This document shows, in pieces, positions 50,143-61,476 of a stretch of DNA of 64,000 nt (the first letter of the stretch is position 1; each line of letters opens with the position of its first letter). The position numbers and the translations under genes are program-made. Source of the DNA: Enoplolaimus lenunculus (taxonomy: Eukaryota; Nematoda; Enoplea; Enoplida; Thoracostomopsidae); contig JASANG010002570.1 in NCBI GenBank assembly GCA_030248215.1, positions 1 through 64,000 of the forward strand, read 5' to 3'. The notes under the pieces are model-generated. The model did not search any database and was not told the DNA's origin. It saw only the letters and a program-made list of their open reading frames with translations.

Positions 50143-50671
50143 GGCCTATGTAAAAATCAGGGGTGGAACGTTTTTCTGCGGGACATAAAAAGAGTAAGCT
50201 TAAGCTTTACACTAATGCTTGGCTTAGGCTTAGGGTTAGGCTTAATAATATACTCATTCTTACGCTTTGGCTTAGGCTTAAGAATATACACATTCTTACG
50301 CTTAGGCTTAGGCTTAAGAATATATTAATTCTTACGCTTAGGCTTAAGAATATAGTCATTCTTACGCTTTGGCTTAGGCTTAATAATATACTCATTCTTA
50401 CGTTTTGGCTTAGGCTTAAGAATATACTTATTCTTACGTTTAGGTTTAGGCTTAAGAATATACTCATTCTTACGCTTAGGCTTAGGCTTAAGAATATACT
50501 CATTCTTACGCTTAGGCTTAGGCTTAGGCGTAAGATTAGGATTAGGAATATTCTTATTATACTATTACGACAATGTTCTATACATTGGTCAAAAATTTCA
50601 AACTTCTGAAACGTCGCAAAGCGTTGTATGTATATAGCCTTACTGTTCAATCCCTGTTCTTTACATTGGCC
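50143..50671 (+). mobile_element. Type A GGCC/TTAGGC element with a long array and a second, B-like right end inside
   Basis: Left end GGCCTATGTAAAAATCAGGG; outer right end ATCCCTGTTCTTTACATTGGCC at 50671. The flanks CTATTTTC / TTATTTTT match at 6 of 8. Eight units of about 36 bp carry the type A spacer AATATACTCATTCTTACGC, two or three hexamers and AAG. An inner right end, CAATGTTCTATACATTGGTC, stops at 50590, so the unit is mosaic. Long frames on both strands (about 148 codons) are array translations, not genes. Confidence 0.82.
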
Positions 50672-51157
50672 TTATTTTTGTAAAAACCCTAAAACATCGA
50701 TTATAGTTTAAAAAATTTAACACTGACGTGTTATTCGGTCCAGTGCACCGACAGCTTTTTACCCGTCGAAATATTAATACATCGGTCTTTGTTATCATTT
50801 AAATAATTTAAAATTTCCACTTAATTTTTAATATCGACATTTCTGCAAATTTTGCCTGTGATAACAGTACTGCAGTTAAGTAATGATACAATTGCACTCT
50901 TGGGACAATTGTTCATATTTGCAATATTTTTTATGTCTATTTTTTCTTTAAGGCAAACACGCCAGGGTACGCACTTCGCACCCTCCTGTTCGATATTCAT
51001 TGTTGACAGAATCTAAATAGGATCACTCAGGGTTAGGTCGATCGCCGATAAGGATCAAAACCCAAATTTTGTATTAAGATTTAGCACTAAGATTGTGATT
51101 TCGGCACGATTAATACAGACTGTTTTAATGCATAAAATAATCGGTGTTACGGTTTGC
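50672..51157. other. Unassigned sequence
   Basis: The inverted form of the dispersed AAGATTTAGCACTAA motif lies at 51077-51091. No frame. Confidence 0.4.
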
Positions 51158-51479
51158 GGCTCATGTAAACATCAGGGGCGGAACGTTTTTCTGTGGGACA
51201 AGAATAGAGCAAAGTTAAGCTTTAGACTAATTTTTTAGCTTGGCTTGGGCTTAGGCTTAGGCTTAGGAATATATGCTCATTCTTACGCTTAGGTATTAGG
51301 CTTACGCTTAGGAATATGCTTATTTTTACGCTTAGGTTTTAGGCTTAGGCTTAGGAATATGCTTATTCTTACGCTTAGGTTTTAGGCTTAGGAATATGCT
51401 CATTCTTACGCTTAGGTTTTAGGCTTTGGCTTAGGAATATGCTTATATTACTGTTTCATCCCTGTTCTTTACATTGGCC
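51158..51479 (+). mobile_element. Type A GGCC/TTAGGC element with perfect 8-bp duplication
   Basis: CGGTTTGC occurs at 51150-51157 and 51480-51487. GGCTCATGTAAACATCAGGG at the left and CATCCCTGTTCTTTACATTGGCC at the right. Four spacer units (TGCTCATTCTTACGC or TGCTTATTTTTACGC) are spaced about 50 bp apart. Confidence 0.93.
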
Positions 51480-51792
51480 CGGTTTGCAAATATTATCTTG
51501 AGATAAGTACCATTGGTTTAGTCGTTTTTTGGCCCTTAGCCCTCGAATCGAAAGTTCTTGGTACGCCACTGAAATACGTGTAGTGCATAGCATATTATCA
51601 ATAAGATTTTAAGAGGGGACACGAAAAAGAATTGGAATTTCGACACTCACCCCCACTACCAGACGTTAGTTGACTAACTCAGTTTTGCGACCGAATCTAA
51701 ATTTAAAAAAAAGACGAAAGTCTACCGTTAATAGTGGACACGACACTAAATACGATCGGACACGCGTGAAATTAGTACAAGATTGATTATAT
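51480..51792. other. Unassigned sequence
   Basis: No frame or repeat family was recognised between the type A element and the AT tract. Confidence 0.5.
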
Positions 51793-51826
51793 AATTTATA
51801 TATATATATTTATATATATATATATT
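51793..51826 (+). repeat. (TA)n tract
   Basis: TATATATA runs interrupted by TTTA. Confidence 0.9.
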
Positions 51827-51860
51827 AAAGTATTTTTAATATTATTTTGATATCATTAAC

Positions 51861-52039
51861 GGCCAATGCCACTTTTAGGGGCGTAACAGTAGATTAAGCG
51901 TATTGCTAAGCCTAAACATAAACGTTGCAAAAATGTGTTCCTAAGCCTAAGCCTAAGCCAAAAAATATAATCTAGAATTTAAACGTACTCTTTTATAGAT
52001 CCACCAGAAACCTGGACGCCCGTTAAGGTAACATGGGCC
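51861..52039 (-). mobile_element. Type C GGCC/TTAGGC element
   Basis: GGCCAATGCCACTTTTAGGG at the left and CCCGTTAAGGTAACATGGGCC at the right. Flanks TCATTAAC / TCATTAAT match 7 of 8. One spacer, CGTTGCAAAAATGTGTTCC. Confidence 0.9.
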
Positions 52040-52179
52040 TCATTAATTGTGGGTCGTGTTCGGCTCAGCATGGGGGTCACAAAATACTTTTACGAAGGGC
52101 AACACGGGGTGAAATTCATATGGCTTCCAAACGGTGCTACAACATTTCTTGGGGTGGGGGGTAGATATCTCTACGAGGC

Positions 52180-52535
52180 GTTGGGATATGTTTCGTGTTC
52201 CCCTTTTAGTAAGTGGTTAAATTTGGGGATAATTTTCTAACAGATTAACGGCAACGTTTTAGATCGATTTTAGTAATTTTTAGACGTAGAACTAGTAGTC
52301 GAGTAATTGATACGGTCAGCGGTCAGTAGTATTTATGAACTAAAAATTCAATAGGCCTTTTTAGGCGTTCGGATATGTTTCGTGTTCCTTTTTAGTAGGG
52401 TTGAATTTGAAAAATTTTCTAACGAAACGTTTTAGATCGATTTTAGTAATTTTTAGACGTAGAATTAGTAGTCGAGTAATTGATACGGTCAGCGGTCAGT
52501 AGTATTTGTGAACTAAAAATTAAATAGGCTTAGGC
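52180..52535 (+). repeat. About 173-bp tandem duplication
   Basis: CGTTTTAGATCGATTTTAGT occurs at 52255 and 52428. Both units include GATATGTTTCGTGTTCC, AGTAGTCGAGTAATTGATAC and GGTCAGCGGTCAGTAGTATT. The units differ by small indels. The function is unknown. Confidence 0.88.
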
Positions 52536-52908
52536 TTAGGAATAAAATAGACGGGAATACAACGGACTGTTGTGGTTTTCGGCCAAATTCGTACGGCGGT
52601 CAGGTCCTGTGTTTTTTTATTAATTTTGCTTTATTTCTTTTTTGTTTTGAAGAAAACAATGTTTAACATGCTTATAGTCGTCAAATTATATATGTGTACA
52701 CAAGACAAGACTAGAAGTTTATTTGGTTCGAAAGCACGAGAAAATATGCATTTTTGTATAGTACAAACGTCAAAGCCAAATTGACAAAATCATTGTAACC
52801 AACAAACGTTATGGACCCGTACTTCTGGCCCCTATCGTTCCGCCCAATCTCAATATTTTTCTGCAACGTCGAATTCGAAATCACTCTTTTTGGGAAGAAA
52901 GATAAACA

Positions 52909-52998
52909 ATAGGGATGTGCCGATACCAAAATTTTTGCCGATGCCGATTCTTATTTTGAAACTTTGCCGATGCCGAACCGATGCCGATTCCAACTTGA
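52909..52998 (+). repeat. hAT-like terminus with GCCGAT subterminal repeats
   Basis: AGGGATGTGCCGATACC is followed by four GCCGATGCCGAT-type motifs in 80 bp. Ends of the form AGGGATGTGCCGA with GCCGAT repeats are seen in some hAT elements. The opposite end was not found downstream, so boundaries and class are uncertain. Confidence 0.4.
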
Positions 52999-53815
52999 AA
53001 ACACCATGCTTAATAAACAAATAGGATACTACGTTACATCATTATGACGGCGCATGCGGTTGAAATAACAAACTTTGCAGACAGAACCAAATTTGGAGGC
53101 CAACATTTATCTGGTAGGTTAAACCCGATAGTCGTTTGCTGGTTATTTACTTGACTCGGGGCTGAAGTTTAACCTCAGTCGACATGGTTGTTCTCTAATC
53201 AATGCAACGATTTATCGGTGAACGGTGCCCAAATTGCTGATGCCTCAGTGCCAGGTTTCTCAAACCAGGTTGTTTATAATCGACAGACTTACAAATTTTC
53301 TTGGTTAGCAAAAGACAAAAAATGACAATTAATATTTGGCAAAATGCGACAAAACCATATTTAATTGAAATATACATAATTAATGTTGGCAAAGGTTTAG
53401 CTGAACCAGCTTTCTCTCATGCAAATTGTATCATAAGCTGATACTACTGGTGTATTATACGGTGCTGCTTAGGTGGGTCCTACACGAAGACGGCGAGTCA
53501 CGTTTAACAAAACCGTTGGACTCATGTGAAGTTTTACTCGCTTCAACTAAAGTTGAAACTTTTGTTCATACGACAGATTTTAGTCATAGTTTTGTTGAAA
53601 GGCTAAAAATCTTTCGGCCAAAAAGTTTAGGCAACTGCCAACTGTGGCAAGCAACAGAACAGACCCCCATCGCTGTACACAATATATTAATAGCGATAGT
53701 TTATTGGAAACAGTGAAAAAAATTTGCCAAAAGTTTAACCAAACATCGGCTGGGTGGATGACCAATAATACCCGATTGTCTACAGTCTTAAACAGAGATT
53801 GTTTAACTATAAACA
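52999..53815. other. Unassigned sequence, possibly the interior of the hAT-like element
   Basis: A 96-codon plus frame (53426-53716), an 81-codon plus frame (53644-53889) and an 80-codon minus frame (53580-53822) overlap. None shows a BED finger, an RNase-H motif or a dimerisation motif that I can see. Confidence 0.35.
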
Positions 53816-53898
53816 CACACATATATATATGTATATATATATTATATATATATTATTTATATTATATATATGTATATATATATATATAAATATATATC
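53816..53898 (+). repeat. AT-rich microsatellite
   Basis: (TA)n with interspersed TG and TT, starting from CACACACATATATATATG. Confidence 0.9.
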
Positions 53899-54329
53899 TT
53901 TGGAAGTACGCCGAAATTCGTATTCGAAAAGTCTAAAACCACGATACAATTAACCTCGCAATTAATTACTAATTTCGCAGTAAAATTTGCTTATATTTGC
54001 GCACAAAAATTTGATTGTAAAATGTTAATTTGTCTCATTTTAAGTGTTGAAATCGTTTTAATTTTACACCATTATAAGATATTTCAATCCACTAAAGCGA
54101 ATCCTTTATATCATACAGGATTGCTCTAATAAATGCTCAGGTCCATCCGTTTGTAGAATTACAGCAGAGTCGTTTAGGGTGATTTGTTTTGATGCAAATT
54201 TTAGACTTTGTGTTCGTAATTTTTGGTTTAAATTACAACGTTTCTATTTGAATTTTGGTCAACATTTGATGATGTTGAAATCGGGTTTAGGTTTAGGTTC
54301 TTGTTTTACTTGTTTTCTTGCTCGCACTA
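53899..54329. other. Unassigned AT-rich sequence
   Basis: No frame or family was recognised. Confidence 0.5.
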
Positions 54330-54536
54330 GTTATTTCTGAATTAAAATTAGTAAACAATAATTCATTCCGAGCTGAGCTGTTTCTCACTCTGAGTTGAAT
54401 TGACTCTGGTTGAGTTAATCAATTAGCTCAGAATGAATTGAATCAACTCAAAATTCTGAGTTCTGATTGTCCTAACTCAGAATGAGTGATTCAACTTAAT
54501 TTGAGTTATAATCAACTCACTAAAATTTACTGTGTA
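54330..54536 (+). mobile_element. GAGTTGA element, left end diverged
   Basis: TCTCACTCTGAGTTGAATTG, GTTGAGTTAATCAATTAGCT and ATCAACTCACTAAAATTTAC, then TGTGTA. Confidence 0.6.
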
Positions 54537-54595
54537 GACTGCTAATTTGGTTTCGTTGCCAATGTTAGTTATAGAGTCTGCTTTTAAACCTAAGC

Positions 54596-54706
54596 CTAAA
54601 AGAGTTTTCACAATGACTTACAAGCACGGTTGAAAATTTTCTAGAGGAAGCGAAAATTTTTCCATAGGGGCTAAGCCCCATAACACCTTTTGGCAACGGG
54701 GCTGCA
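54596..54706 (+). repeat. CCCGTAGCC-family remnant
   Basis: GACTTACAAGCACGGTTGAA, TTTTCTAGAGGAAGCG and GCAACGGGGC match the right half of the family. Confidence 0.45.
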
Positions 54707-55482
54707 CCGGTTTTTGAACAAGTGTTTACCCGCATCACGCCATATGTTTCTCATTTAACTCGATTTGTGCTTCAGATGAACATTTTGCATTGTAAAATGT
54801 AAAAAATTTTCATATTATTTTAAGCTAAAAAAGTATTATATTTAAAATTTAGAAACCCTTAAAATGTTAGAAAAAAAGTGCTGTCTATTGCTATCACCAA
54901 CTCGACTGTGTTTTGTCCATTGTTTCGCTTTGTCGCTTGCGTTCGCAAAAAAAACGCGACAGAAGTTGTTGAACAAATTGCTCATCGCACTTCAGATACA
55001 AGAAACGTCTTTAACAACGGAAATTTGCATTTTATAAATTGTTATTTTTATAGAAATTATTGTGTTAAAATTAAAAGAAAATTGACGAAAAAAATCCATT
55101 TTAAAATGCCCGTTTAAGAGGTGTCTACCAGATCGAAGATGCAAGAAAAGTTGATGATGTGCTTAAGTAAACAGTTAAATTTGAAAAATTGACAGACTTA
55201 TTCGTCATACCACCAGGACGGTTCTAGAAAAAATTTAGTAGGATGGGATGATAGCTTGGGACGTGCGGAACCTAAGGGATACTTTGCCGCATATACTTGA
55301 CCGTTGTCGTCTGACTTGGAATGGTTTTCGATATTAAATTTGACTCAATCTTGTGCTCTGTACAAAGGCTGGTTCGCTGACACTTTACCCATCCTGGATC
55401 CACAAATGTATACTGAATTTAGGATTGCTAAACATCATAACGTCCGCAACTATACTTGAACAAATTCATCCTTTCAATTGTG
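54707..55482. other. Unassigned sequence
   Basis: A 79-codon Lys- and Asn-rich plus frame (54878-55117) has no recognised domain. Confidence 0.4.
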
Positions 55483-55683
55483 GGCCAATGTAAAGAACAG
55501 GGGCGGAACAGTATTTTAAGCTTTTTCCTTAGCCTAAGCCTAAGCCTAAGCATAAGCAAAAGAATGAGCATATTCCTAAACTTAAGCCTAACCTTAAACC
55601 AAACAAAAAATTAATTTAAAGCTTACGATTACTGTTTTCTAGTCCCGCATAAAAACGTTCCGCCTCTGATCTTTGTATGCACC
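55483..55683 (-). mobile_element. Type A GGCC/TTAGGC element with perfect 8-bp duplication
   Basis: CAATTGTG occurs at 55475-55482 and 55684-55691. GGCCAATGTAAAGAACAGGG at the left. The right end has decayed to TCTGATCTTTGTATGCACC, yet the duplication is perfect. Confidence 0.9.
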
Positions 55684-57029
55684 CAATTGTGTGAAATTAA
55701 AATATTTTCTCGGCTGATGCTGAATATTAACTCGCAAAGTTTCAATTTAAGACAACTTTTTTTTACCGATTTGATACTTACTGTAATTTTTAATAGCAGC
55801 CAGTTGTACATGTAGTACTTGGTCCTTTTTGAAATGAGAGTAAATTAAAAATTTAGAATTTTAAGAGGATAAGTTATTCTTCAAGATGACCATTGGTCAA
55901 TTGTTAATGATGGGCTTCGAATCTAAGCCTGACCCTAATCGTTTTGGTTTGTAATTTTTTCAACCAACGGGGGTAAGTTTTATGTTAAAGGATGTGATGA
56001 TGTTATATATAGGGGCATGCCTTATGGGGCCGGGGAGATTTCGAAACTGGAAGACTCGGGTCCTTAGGCTTAGGTTAGGAATAAGTTATTTTTCTGACGC
56101 TCATGGCTATGTTTTGGGGTAGGCTGTAATTATTAAAGCTTAAGGATTTATGCTTTTTGATTAATAATTATTCCATTTATCTACAATGCTTAATTTAAAC
56201 TATCCGCTTACGGACGAGGGTTCTTTTTGTTTCGAACTTTTAATGATTTAAACGCTGATTTAAAAAATATTTTGATATTTTGACATTTAAAAATGCGCTG
56301 AACAGACAGTTTTTCCATTTATTTGAAGAAAAAGTAGGAATTGCAAAGTTCGGTGGCATATTGTGCTTTGCAAAATGTTCACCACAATAGGATTGGTGAA
56401 ACAGGAAGTATCAACAGTATCCTGTTTTCTGGATCCGCTACTGTATTTTCGAATGTTTTCTTTCAAAATTCATTCTATAATTAGAACAATTTTAGTTTCC
56501 TTGAACGCAAGAAAAAAATTTGAATTTTAGAAATACACCGTTTGCGTAGCTGAAAGGAACTATAGAGTTGTAGCTTCGTGTTATCGCTTTGTTTCTAATT
56601 CAGAAACTTGTGATCCGAAGGGGGCGTGTGCCCGAAATGTAATAATGAATATGACTTGCGAACGAATTAAGCAAGAAGCCAAACGCAATTTTAGTACTAA
56701 ATCTTAAATACAAAATGTTACGTTTCGATAAACTGTTTTCAGGCAGTGGCACCTTGGATCAGCCACTGATTGGTTCCAGTGAATACAGTCATTTTCAAAT
56801 ATTTCTACCGCTGTGTTTACTTTTCGGATATATTCGTCGAAATTTGACAATTTAGTAAGAAAGTTTAGCGAACATTTCGGTTGCAGTATTCAGTTTTAGA
56901 ATGTAAAGTTTAGGAATTTAGTTTTAGGGATTTAATTTCTTATTATATATTTTTTGTATCTTTTTAAGACAACTGTCGGTGATAGAATTTTTATGCTAAA
57001 TTCACAACATCTTGCGTATACCAGCACTT
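55684..57029. other. Unassigned sequence with scraps
   Basis: A hexamer patch lies at 56064-56083, a lone GGATCCGCTACTG terminus at 56430-56442, and the dispersed CGCAATTTTAGTACTAAATC motif at 56684-56703. No gene was recognised. Confidence 0.4.
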
Positions 57030-57288
57030 TCTAGAGAGTAGGCAGGTGGGCGTATAAGCCCCCCCGTCAAAACATTTTTGTAACAAAATGCTCCCCTCGT
57101 CAAAACATTTGTACTAAACTGCGCCGCCCACCCCCGTCAAAACATTTTTGTGATAAAATGGCAAAGGTGTCCTACCGTACAATTTTCCTCTCCCAGAAAA
57201 TTGGTACATATATAGCATACAGTAAAAATTGCGTTTCATAACTTTTGCCAGCCCGCTTCCGTCAGAAATTTATGGATCCGCCGCTGTT
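57030..57288. mobile_element. GCGGATCC-ended element with an internal duplication
   Basis: CCCGTCAAAACATTTTTGT occurs twice (about 57063 and 57134), with a shorter third copy. GATAAAATGGCAAAGGTGTC, TTGCGTTTCATAACTTTTGC and GGATCCGCCGCTG follow. The left GGATCC end is lost. Confidence 0.6.
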
Positions 57289-57787
57289 ACACCAGGGCTT
57301 TATTGGTTGTAAGTGCCATACATAAAGTACAGTTTGCCCATTACCGCACATCTCAGTCCAAGCAGTACACGATTGATTAGTGCAGAGAAGGTAAAAAACC
57401 TTACCTGGGGGTCGAACATTTTCTAGGAGGCGCTGAGGGCCTTTAATAATCACCTTCTGAGTACTGGCCCAAGATAATGAGCCAAAATATATACACCAGC
57501 ATACATAATTAAACCTATTTTTGTTTCGTGTGACAAATTTAACTCATTAACGGTCGTGTTTGCGTTAAACCTAACGCTTGTTTAATGTATATTTCGCTCC
57601 CCTTAGGGACTTTGTAAACTATCAACGACTATTAACAGTTAATACCTGCCTGGGGGGTTAGGTGATTTATTTTTTAGTCACTCAAAGGCGTAGTAAAATT
57701 ATTACAAAATATTCAACTATACTTTACTAATATCAGGCTTGTATTCTTTATTTGAAACGTCAATTAACGGCCATTCGTAAATGTATT
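57289..57787. other. Unassigned sequence
   Basis: TACCTGGGGGTCGAACATTTTC near 57402 may be a B-box-like remnant. No supporting A box. Confidence 0.4.
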
Positions 57788-58034
57788 GCACTGTAAATTC
57801 GGATGAGTTGAACAATCAATTCCGACAGCTAATTGGTTATTTTTGGTTATTTTTGAGTTGATAACAGTAAATATTAACTCACTATGAGCTGATTTTGTTC
57901 CGGGTCAGTTGATTAACTCACGATGAGTTCAACCGATTCAGAATTCTGAGTTGTGAAAGACCTAATTGAGAACTCAAACTTCTGAGTGGAGTCAACTGAT
58001 TCTGAGTTAAAATCATCTCACTGGAATTTATAGT
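57788..58034 (+). mobile_element. GAGTTGA element, near full length
   Basis: GCACTGTAAATTCGGATGAG at the left and CATCTCACTGGAATTTATAG TG at the right. Between them are inverted TGAGTTGATAACAG and TTAACTCACTATGAGC motifs. Confidence 0.7.
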
Positions 58035-59224
58035 GATGCGTTTTTCGAGCAATTTTTTTTCATAATGAGTCCATTATAGAGTGTAGGTGAAATGTGAAGG
58101 CAGGGGCGGCTAAGAACAGCATTGCCAGGCTGGCCGAGAAGTTATCCAACTGCGTTAAAAGAATTCTATGATAGGAAAATAGTTCTTGAAAAATTAAACC
58201 GACAATTCCTGGTTTCGGGGAAAAAGGGTCGGTGAAATGTTTTTCTTACACTGCGTATCAAAACGCTACACTTTGAGGCGTTACTTCAATTTACAAACAG
58301 GGATGCGAAAAAAATTTCTGAACAATTTGACCTTTATTATTTGGGATTTTATCATTCGACGCAAAAAAAGGTCAACGAGTTTAAGTCCAGCGGATGTCTG
58401 AAATTGATGGATCAAATTAATTTTTTGAAAATTTTTTCGCATTTCATTTTATAAGCTGAAACCAGGGTTTCATCGGAATTCCGATTCCGGCTAAAATTCC
58501 GGCAAAATTTCACGTCCGATTTCGAAAAAATTAACAGATCAAATATCAGGCCGCCCAGTCCTGGCATGCTTTCTACCCAACAGGTTCGGATATCTCATCA
58601 AACTGGCACAAAGCCAAAATGTTGTATTTATGATTTCGTTCTAAAATTGCGATTGCATTCTCGCTCGTTTCGCTCACGAGGTTTTTTTACTATTTTTGTG
58701 TCCCCTTATCGTAAAATTGTGGATCCGCTACTGCTTCAGTTTAAATATTTGTAGAAAAATGGAACCTAATGCCTCTAGCGACCCAATTGGGTCTACTACT
58801 GGATTAGGTTACGTGTATGGCATGTTTCTAATGAATGAACCAATATTTCTTACCAGTTTTGCGTATACTTTATATGTTAGCGTTGCCATAGAGATTATAT
58901 TTTTGTTTGACTTGGAATAATATTTTCACAAGTTTTAATTTGTACTTAAGACAAATTGCGAGAAACCATAAAGAAACGTTTGATTTATGCTCGATATGCG
59001 TTATGTTCAAAGTTAAAAATGCTGTTATAGTTTATAAGAGAACAAATTAAATTTTTTCCGACCGTCACTATTTTTGGGGGCCAAAAGTGCCTTGGCTTTG
59101 AAATGGCTTTGAAAAAATTCATTTCAGTTAATTACTATGCTAATAGCTGAACCAAATGTTTTCCGGAAACCGTTTTGCTGATCTGCTCAGTATTGGTTTG
59201 TTTTGCGTCAAATATAAATTATCG
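58035..59224. other. Unassigned sequence with scraps
   Basis: CCGATTCCGGCTAAAATTCC at 58484-58503 recalls the CCGGA family, and GTGGATCCGCTACTG at 58719-58733 is a lone GCGGATCC-family end. Two overlapping plus frames (62 and 74 codons) span that end. Confidence 0.4.
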
Positions 59225-59313
59225 ACAACAATGATTACTGTATTAACTCAGATATAACTAACTCTCTCTCTAACTGTGTTGATTAGACTCAACTCATTGG
59301 AATTTACATTGTG
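59225..59313 (+). repeat. GAGTTGA element, right part
   Basis: TATTAACTCAGATATAACTA and CAACTCATTGGAATTTACAT. Confidence 0.5.
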
Positions 59314-59406
59314 AGTAAAACTGGTTCTTCGAGGCATAACCAGGGTTTCATTTCGCTCGGGTATAAAGTTATATTCTGGACTCTACAGTTGTGCAGGTTA
59401 TCTTGA

Positions 59407-59782
59407 AACCTGTAAAAGTTACGCTGTATATTTATGTGCCGCAAAACGTCGCCCGACGCCGTCCGTCCCGGCGCGTTACCGGATGCCAGGCCCATGTATA
59501 GAACAGGGCCGGAACCGTAGCATAAATATTCCTAAGCCTAAGCATAAGCGTATGGATGAGCCTATTTCTAAGCCTAAGCCTAAGCATAAGAAAAAGCCTA
59601 AGCAAAAAGATAGTCTAAAGCTTAAACTGACTCTATTATAGCCCTTCCGGAATACGATTTGGCCCTGTTCTATACATGGGCCGGATGCCATTGCGTCGCT
59701 CGGCACCGTCCGTTTTTTTAAAAAGTATTTTTTGACATTACACGAAGGCGTTGCGCCGTGAGTAGAGCTAGCGCAACCCTAA
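59407..59782. mobile_element. GACGG-family element split by a type B element
   Basis: The left part carries GTCGCCCGACGCCGTCCGTC and the right part GCTCGGCACCGTCCG, ending GCTAGCGCAACCCTAA, the family terminus. Excising 59489-59682 and one GGATGCCA restores a continuous copy. Confidence 0.7.
59489..59682 (-). mobile_element. Type B GGCC/TTAGGC element with perfect 8-bp duplication
   Basis: GGATGCCA occurs at 59481-59488 and 59683-59690. GGCCCATGTATAGAACAGGG at the left and CCCTGTTCTATACATGGGCC at the right. The type B spacer (GCGTATGGATGAGCCTATTT) is present. Confidence 0.95.
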
Positions 59783-60408
59783 AAAGTGCCGGTTTCACGT
59801 TCTCTTCAGAAATTTCAGTAAAGGATATATTGCCTTACTCGTGTCCTTATATACGCGTCTATTTTTTTACTGTTTCGTGCAAGCACGATATTACAATTTT
59901 CAATCGGTAATCTTCACTGAAACTTCTTTAATAAAACATTTAATGTGTGAAGCGTGACTTCATGAACTAAAGATAAACATTCCTTACGATAAAGTTACTC
60001 ATTTTTAATTTCTTAAATTTAAGACTATGTTTTCTTAAAATGACAAAAACAACTTAAACTGAGATAAAGTTACTCGCTTTTAATTTCTTAAATTAAAGAC
60101 TATTTTTTCTTAAAATGACCAAATAATACTGAAACTGTTCGTGTGTTGTTTTTTTATTTTACAAATTGTAACAATTGAAGGTATCTTATCTATTTTTTAG
60201 GAAATATTTGTGATATCTCTGGAATTAGCTATATCTCTGCTTATCTTAGAGAAACGACAAACGCATCAACATTTACATGCATTATAATATACGGCTGGAG
60301 CTTAGAGGTTAAAAACATTTTATCTACAAACCTTATGTAACAATTCGTTGGTTTCATAATTATTTCTTTGCAGTTTAAATGAAGAATATAGCTGTTCTCA
60401 AAACTTTT
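59783..60408. other. Unassigned AT-rich sequence
   Basis: GATAAAGTTACTC with TTTTTAATTTCTTAAATT occurs twice, about 75 bp apart (59990 and 60065), a short direct duplication. Confidence 0.5.
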
Positions 60409-61006
60409 AGCCAATGTATATAACAGGGCCGTAACAGTAGTATACGCATGTTTCTAAGTTATGTGTGAGAATGACAGCTTATACTGTAGTGATCCGAATA
60501 AGAGGGGGACTGATATTTATTTGGCCTGTCCAGAGGGTACCGTCTTGTTATTCGGTTACGGACTGTTATTTGTTTTTAACCACGCTCCGCCACCCTTCGT
60601 TACTGATATATATCCGGTATTGCAACTATCCGTTGAATAACACGTTTTTTGGTTGCTTTCAAAACTTAAGTGCGTTTTAATATTTCGAACTCAAGATTAT
60701 TTGATCCACTAGTCATTAATGCGTTTCAAATAGGAATAATTGACATTTATAGACTCTTATTAGGGTTTGGGGCTCTATACGCTTACGGACTCTTATTAGG
60801 AATACAGACTCCTATTGATTAGTGCTCAAAATGGGGACCCCTTCCATCTTATTACCCCTCTTATTCGGGTCACTACAGTACGTATGTCTAAAGCCTAAAC
60901 ATTAGTCTAAACAAAATTCCAAGCAAAAAAAAGTTAGTCTAAAGTTTAAGTTTACTCTGTTGCAGTCCCGCAGAAAAACGTTCCACCCCTGATGTTTACA
61001 TGAATC
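60409..61006 (-). mobile_element. GGCC/TTAGGC element split by a TGTAGTGACC element
   Basis: AGCCAATGTATATAACAGGG at the left and CCCCTGATGTTTACATGAATC at the right. The array is interrupted at 60482. After 60880 it resumes with GTCTAAAGCCTAAAC and GTTAGTCTAAAGTTTAAG. The left end is B-like and the right end A-like. Flanks AAACTTTT / AACCTTTT match 7 of 8 with a one-base shift. Confidence 0.75.
60482..60880 (+). mobile_element. TGTAGTGACC element, full length, nested
   Basis: TA at 60482-60483 and 60879-60880 flank CTGTAGTGATCCGAATAAGA and TCTTATTCGGGTCACTACAG. The interior includes GATATTTATTTGGCCTGTCC, ATTCGGTTACGGACTG and GGACTCTTATTAGG. It is collinear with the copy at 870-1314 read in reverse. 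Confidence 0.88.
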
Positions 61007-61476
61007 GAACCTTTTCACCATTCAAGTTGAACTGTATTGTTCAATTCTAACGAAAGCCTTAACCGCGGCAGTTGTAATTTTACAGTCTAACGAGCTAATG
61101 TAACTTAAAAGACGTATGTCTCGGTTTCAATGTGCTCAAAAGCTTGTCAGGGGGTGTAAGACTAAACCCCGTTTTTTGATTATTGTCCACGCGTTTTTGG
61201 AACTGTTACAGTTGGTATAAACACAAGAATTCACAATTAAAAATTTTAATAGATCGTAACTTCGGTTTCAAATATCCTGACGACATCCCTGCATATGAGG
61301 GTTTATGGAAGAGATACGTAAGTCCTAATACGAGTTTAAAGTTTGTTCTCACGTTGTATATTTAACTTTGTCAAAGTTACTATTTTAAATTCGTTTCAAT
61401 TTACCAAATATTCTGAGTAAAATTAAGTGTCAAAACATTGTTTTGTTATCATTTTCAAATGCTAGGATCGTACCAA
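61007..61476. other. Unassigned sequence
   Basis: A 60-codon plus frame (61183-61365) has no recognised features. Confidence 0.45.

Noticed and set aside
50143-50590. CRISPR-like alternation of repeat and spacer in the long array
   Set aside because: The 'spacers' are the same type A motif repeated, not unique sequences, and the array sits inside a transposable element.
50163-50650. Frames of 147-148 codons on both strands
   Set aside because: Translations of a regular TTAGGC-type array. They are repetitive Leu/Arg/Ile products on one strand and Leu/Ser on the other.
53426-53889. Possible hAT transposase remnant downstream of the GCCGAT-rich terminus
   Set aside because: None of the overlapping frames shows a recognisable zinc-finger, catalytic or dimerisation motif, and no second terminus was found.
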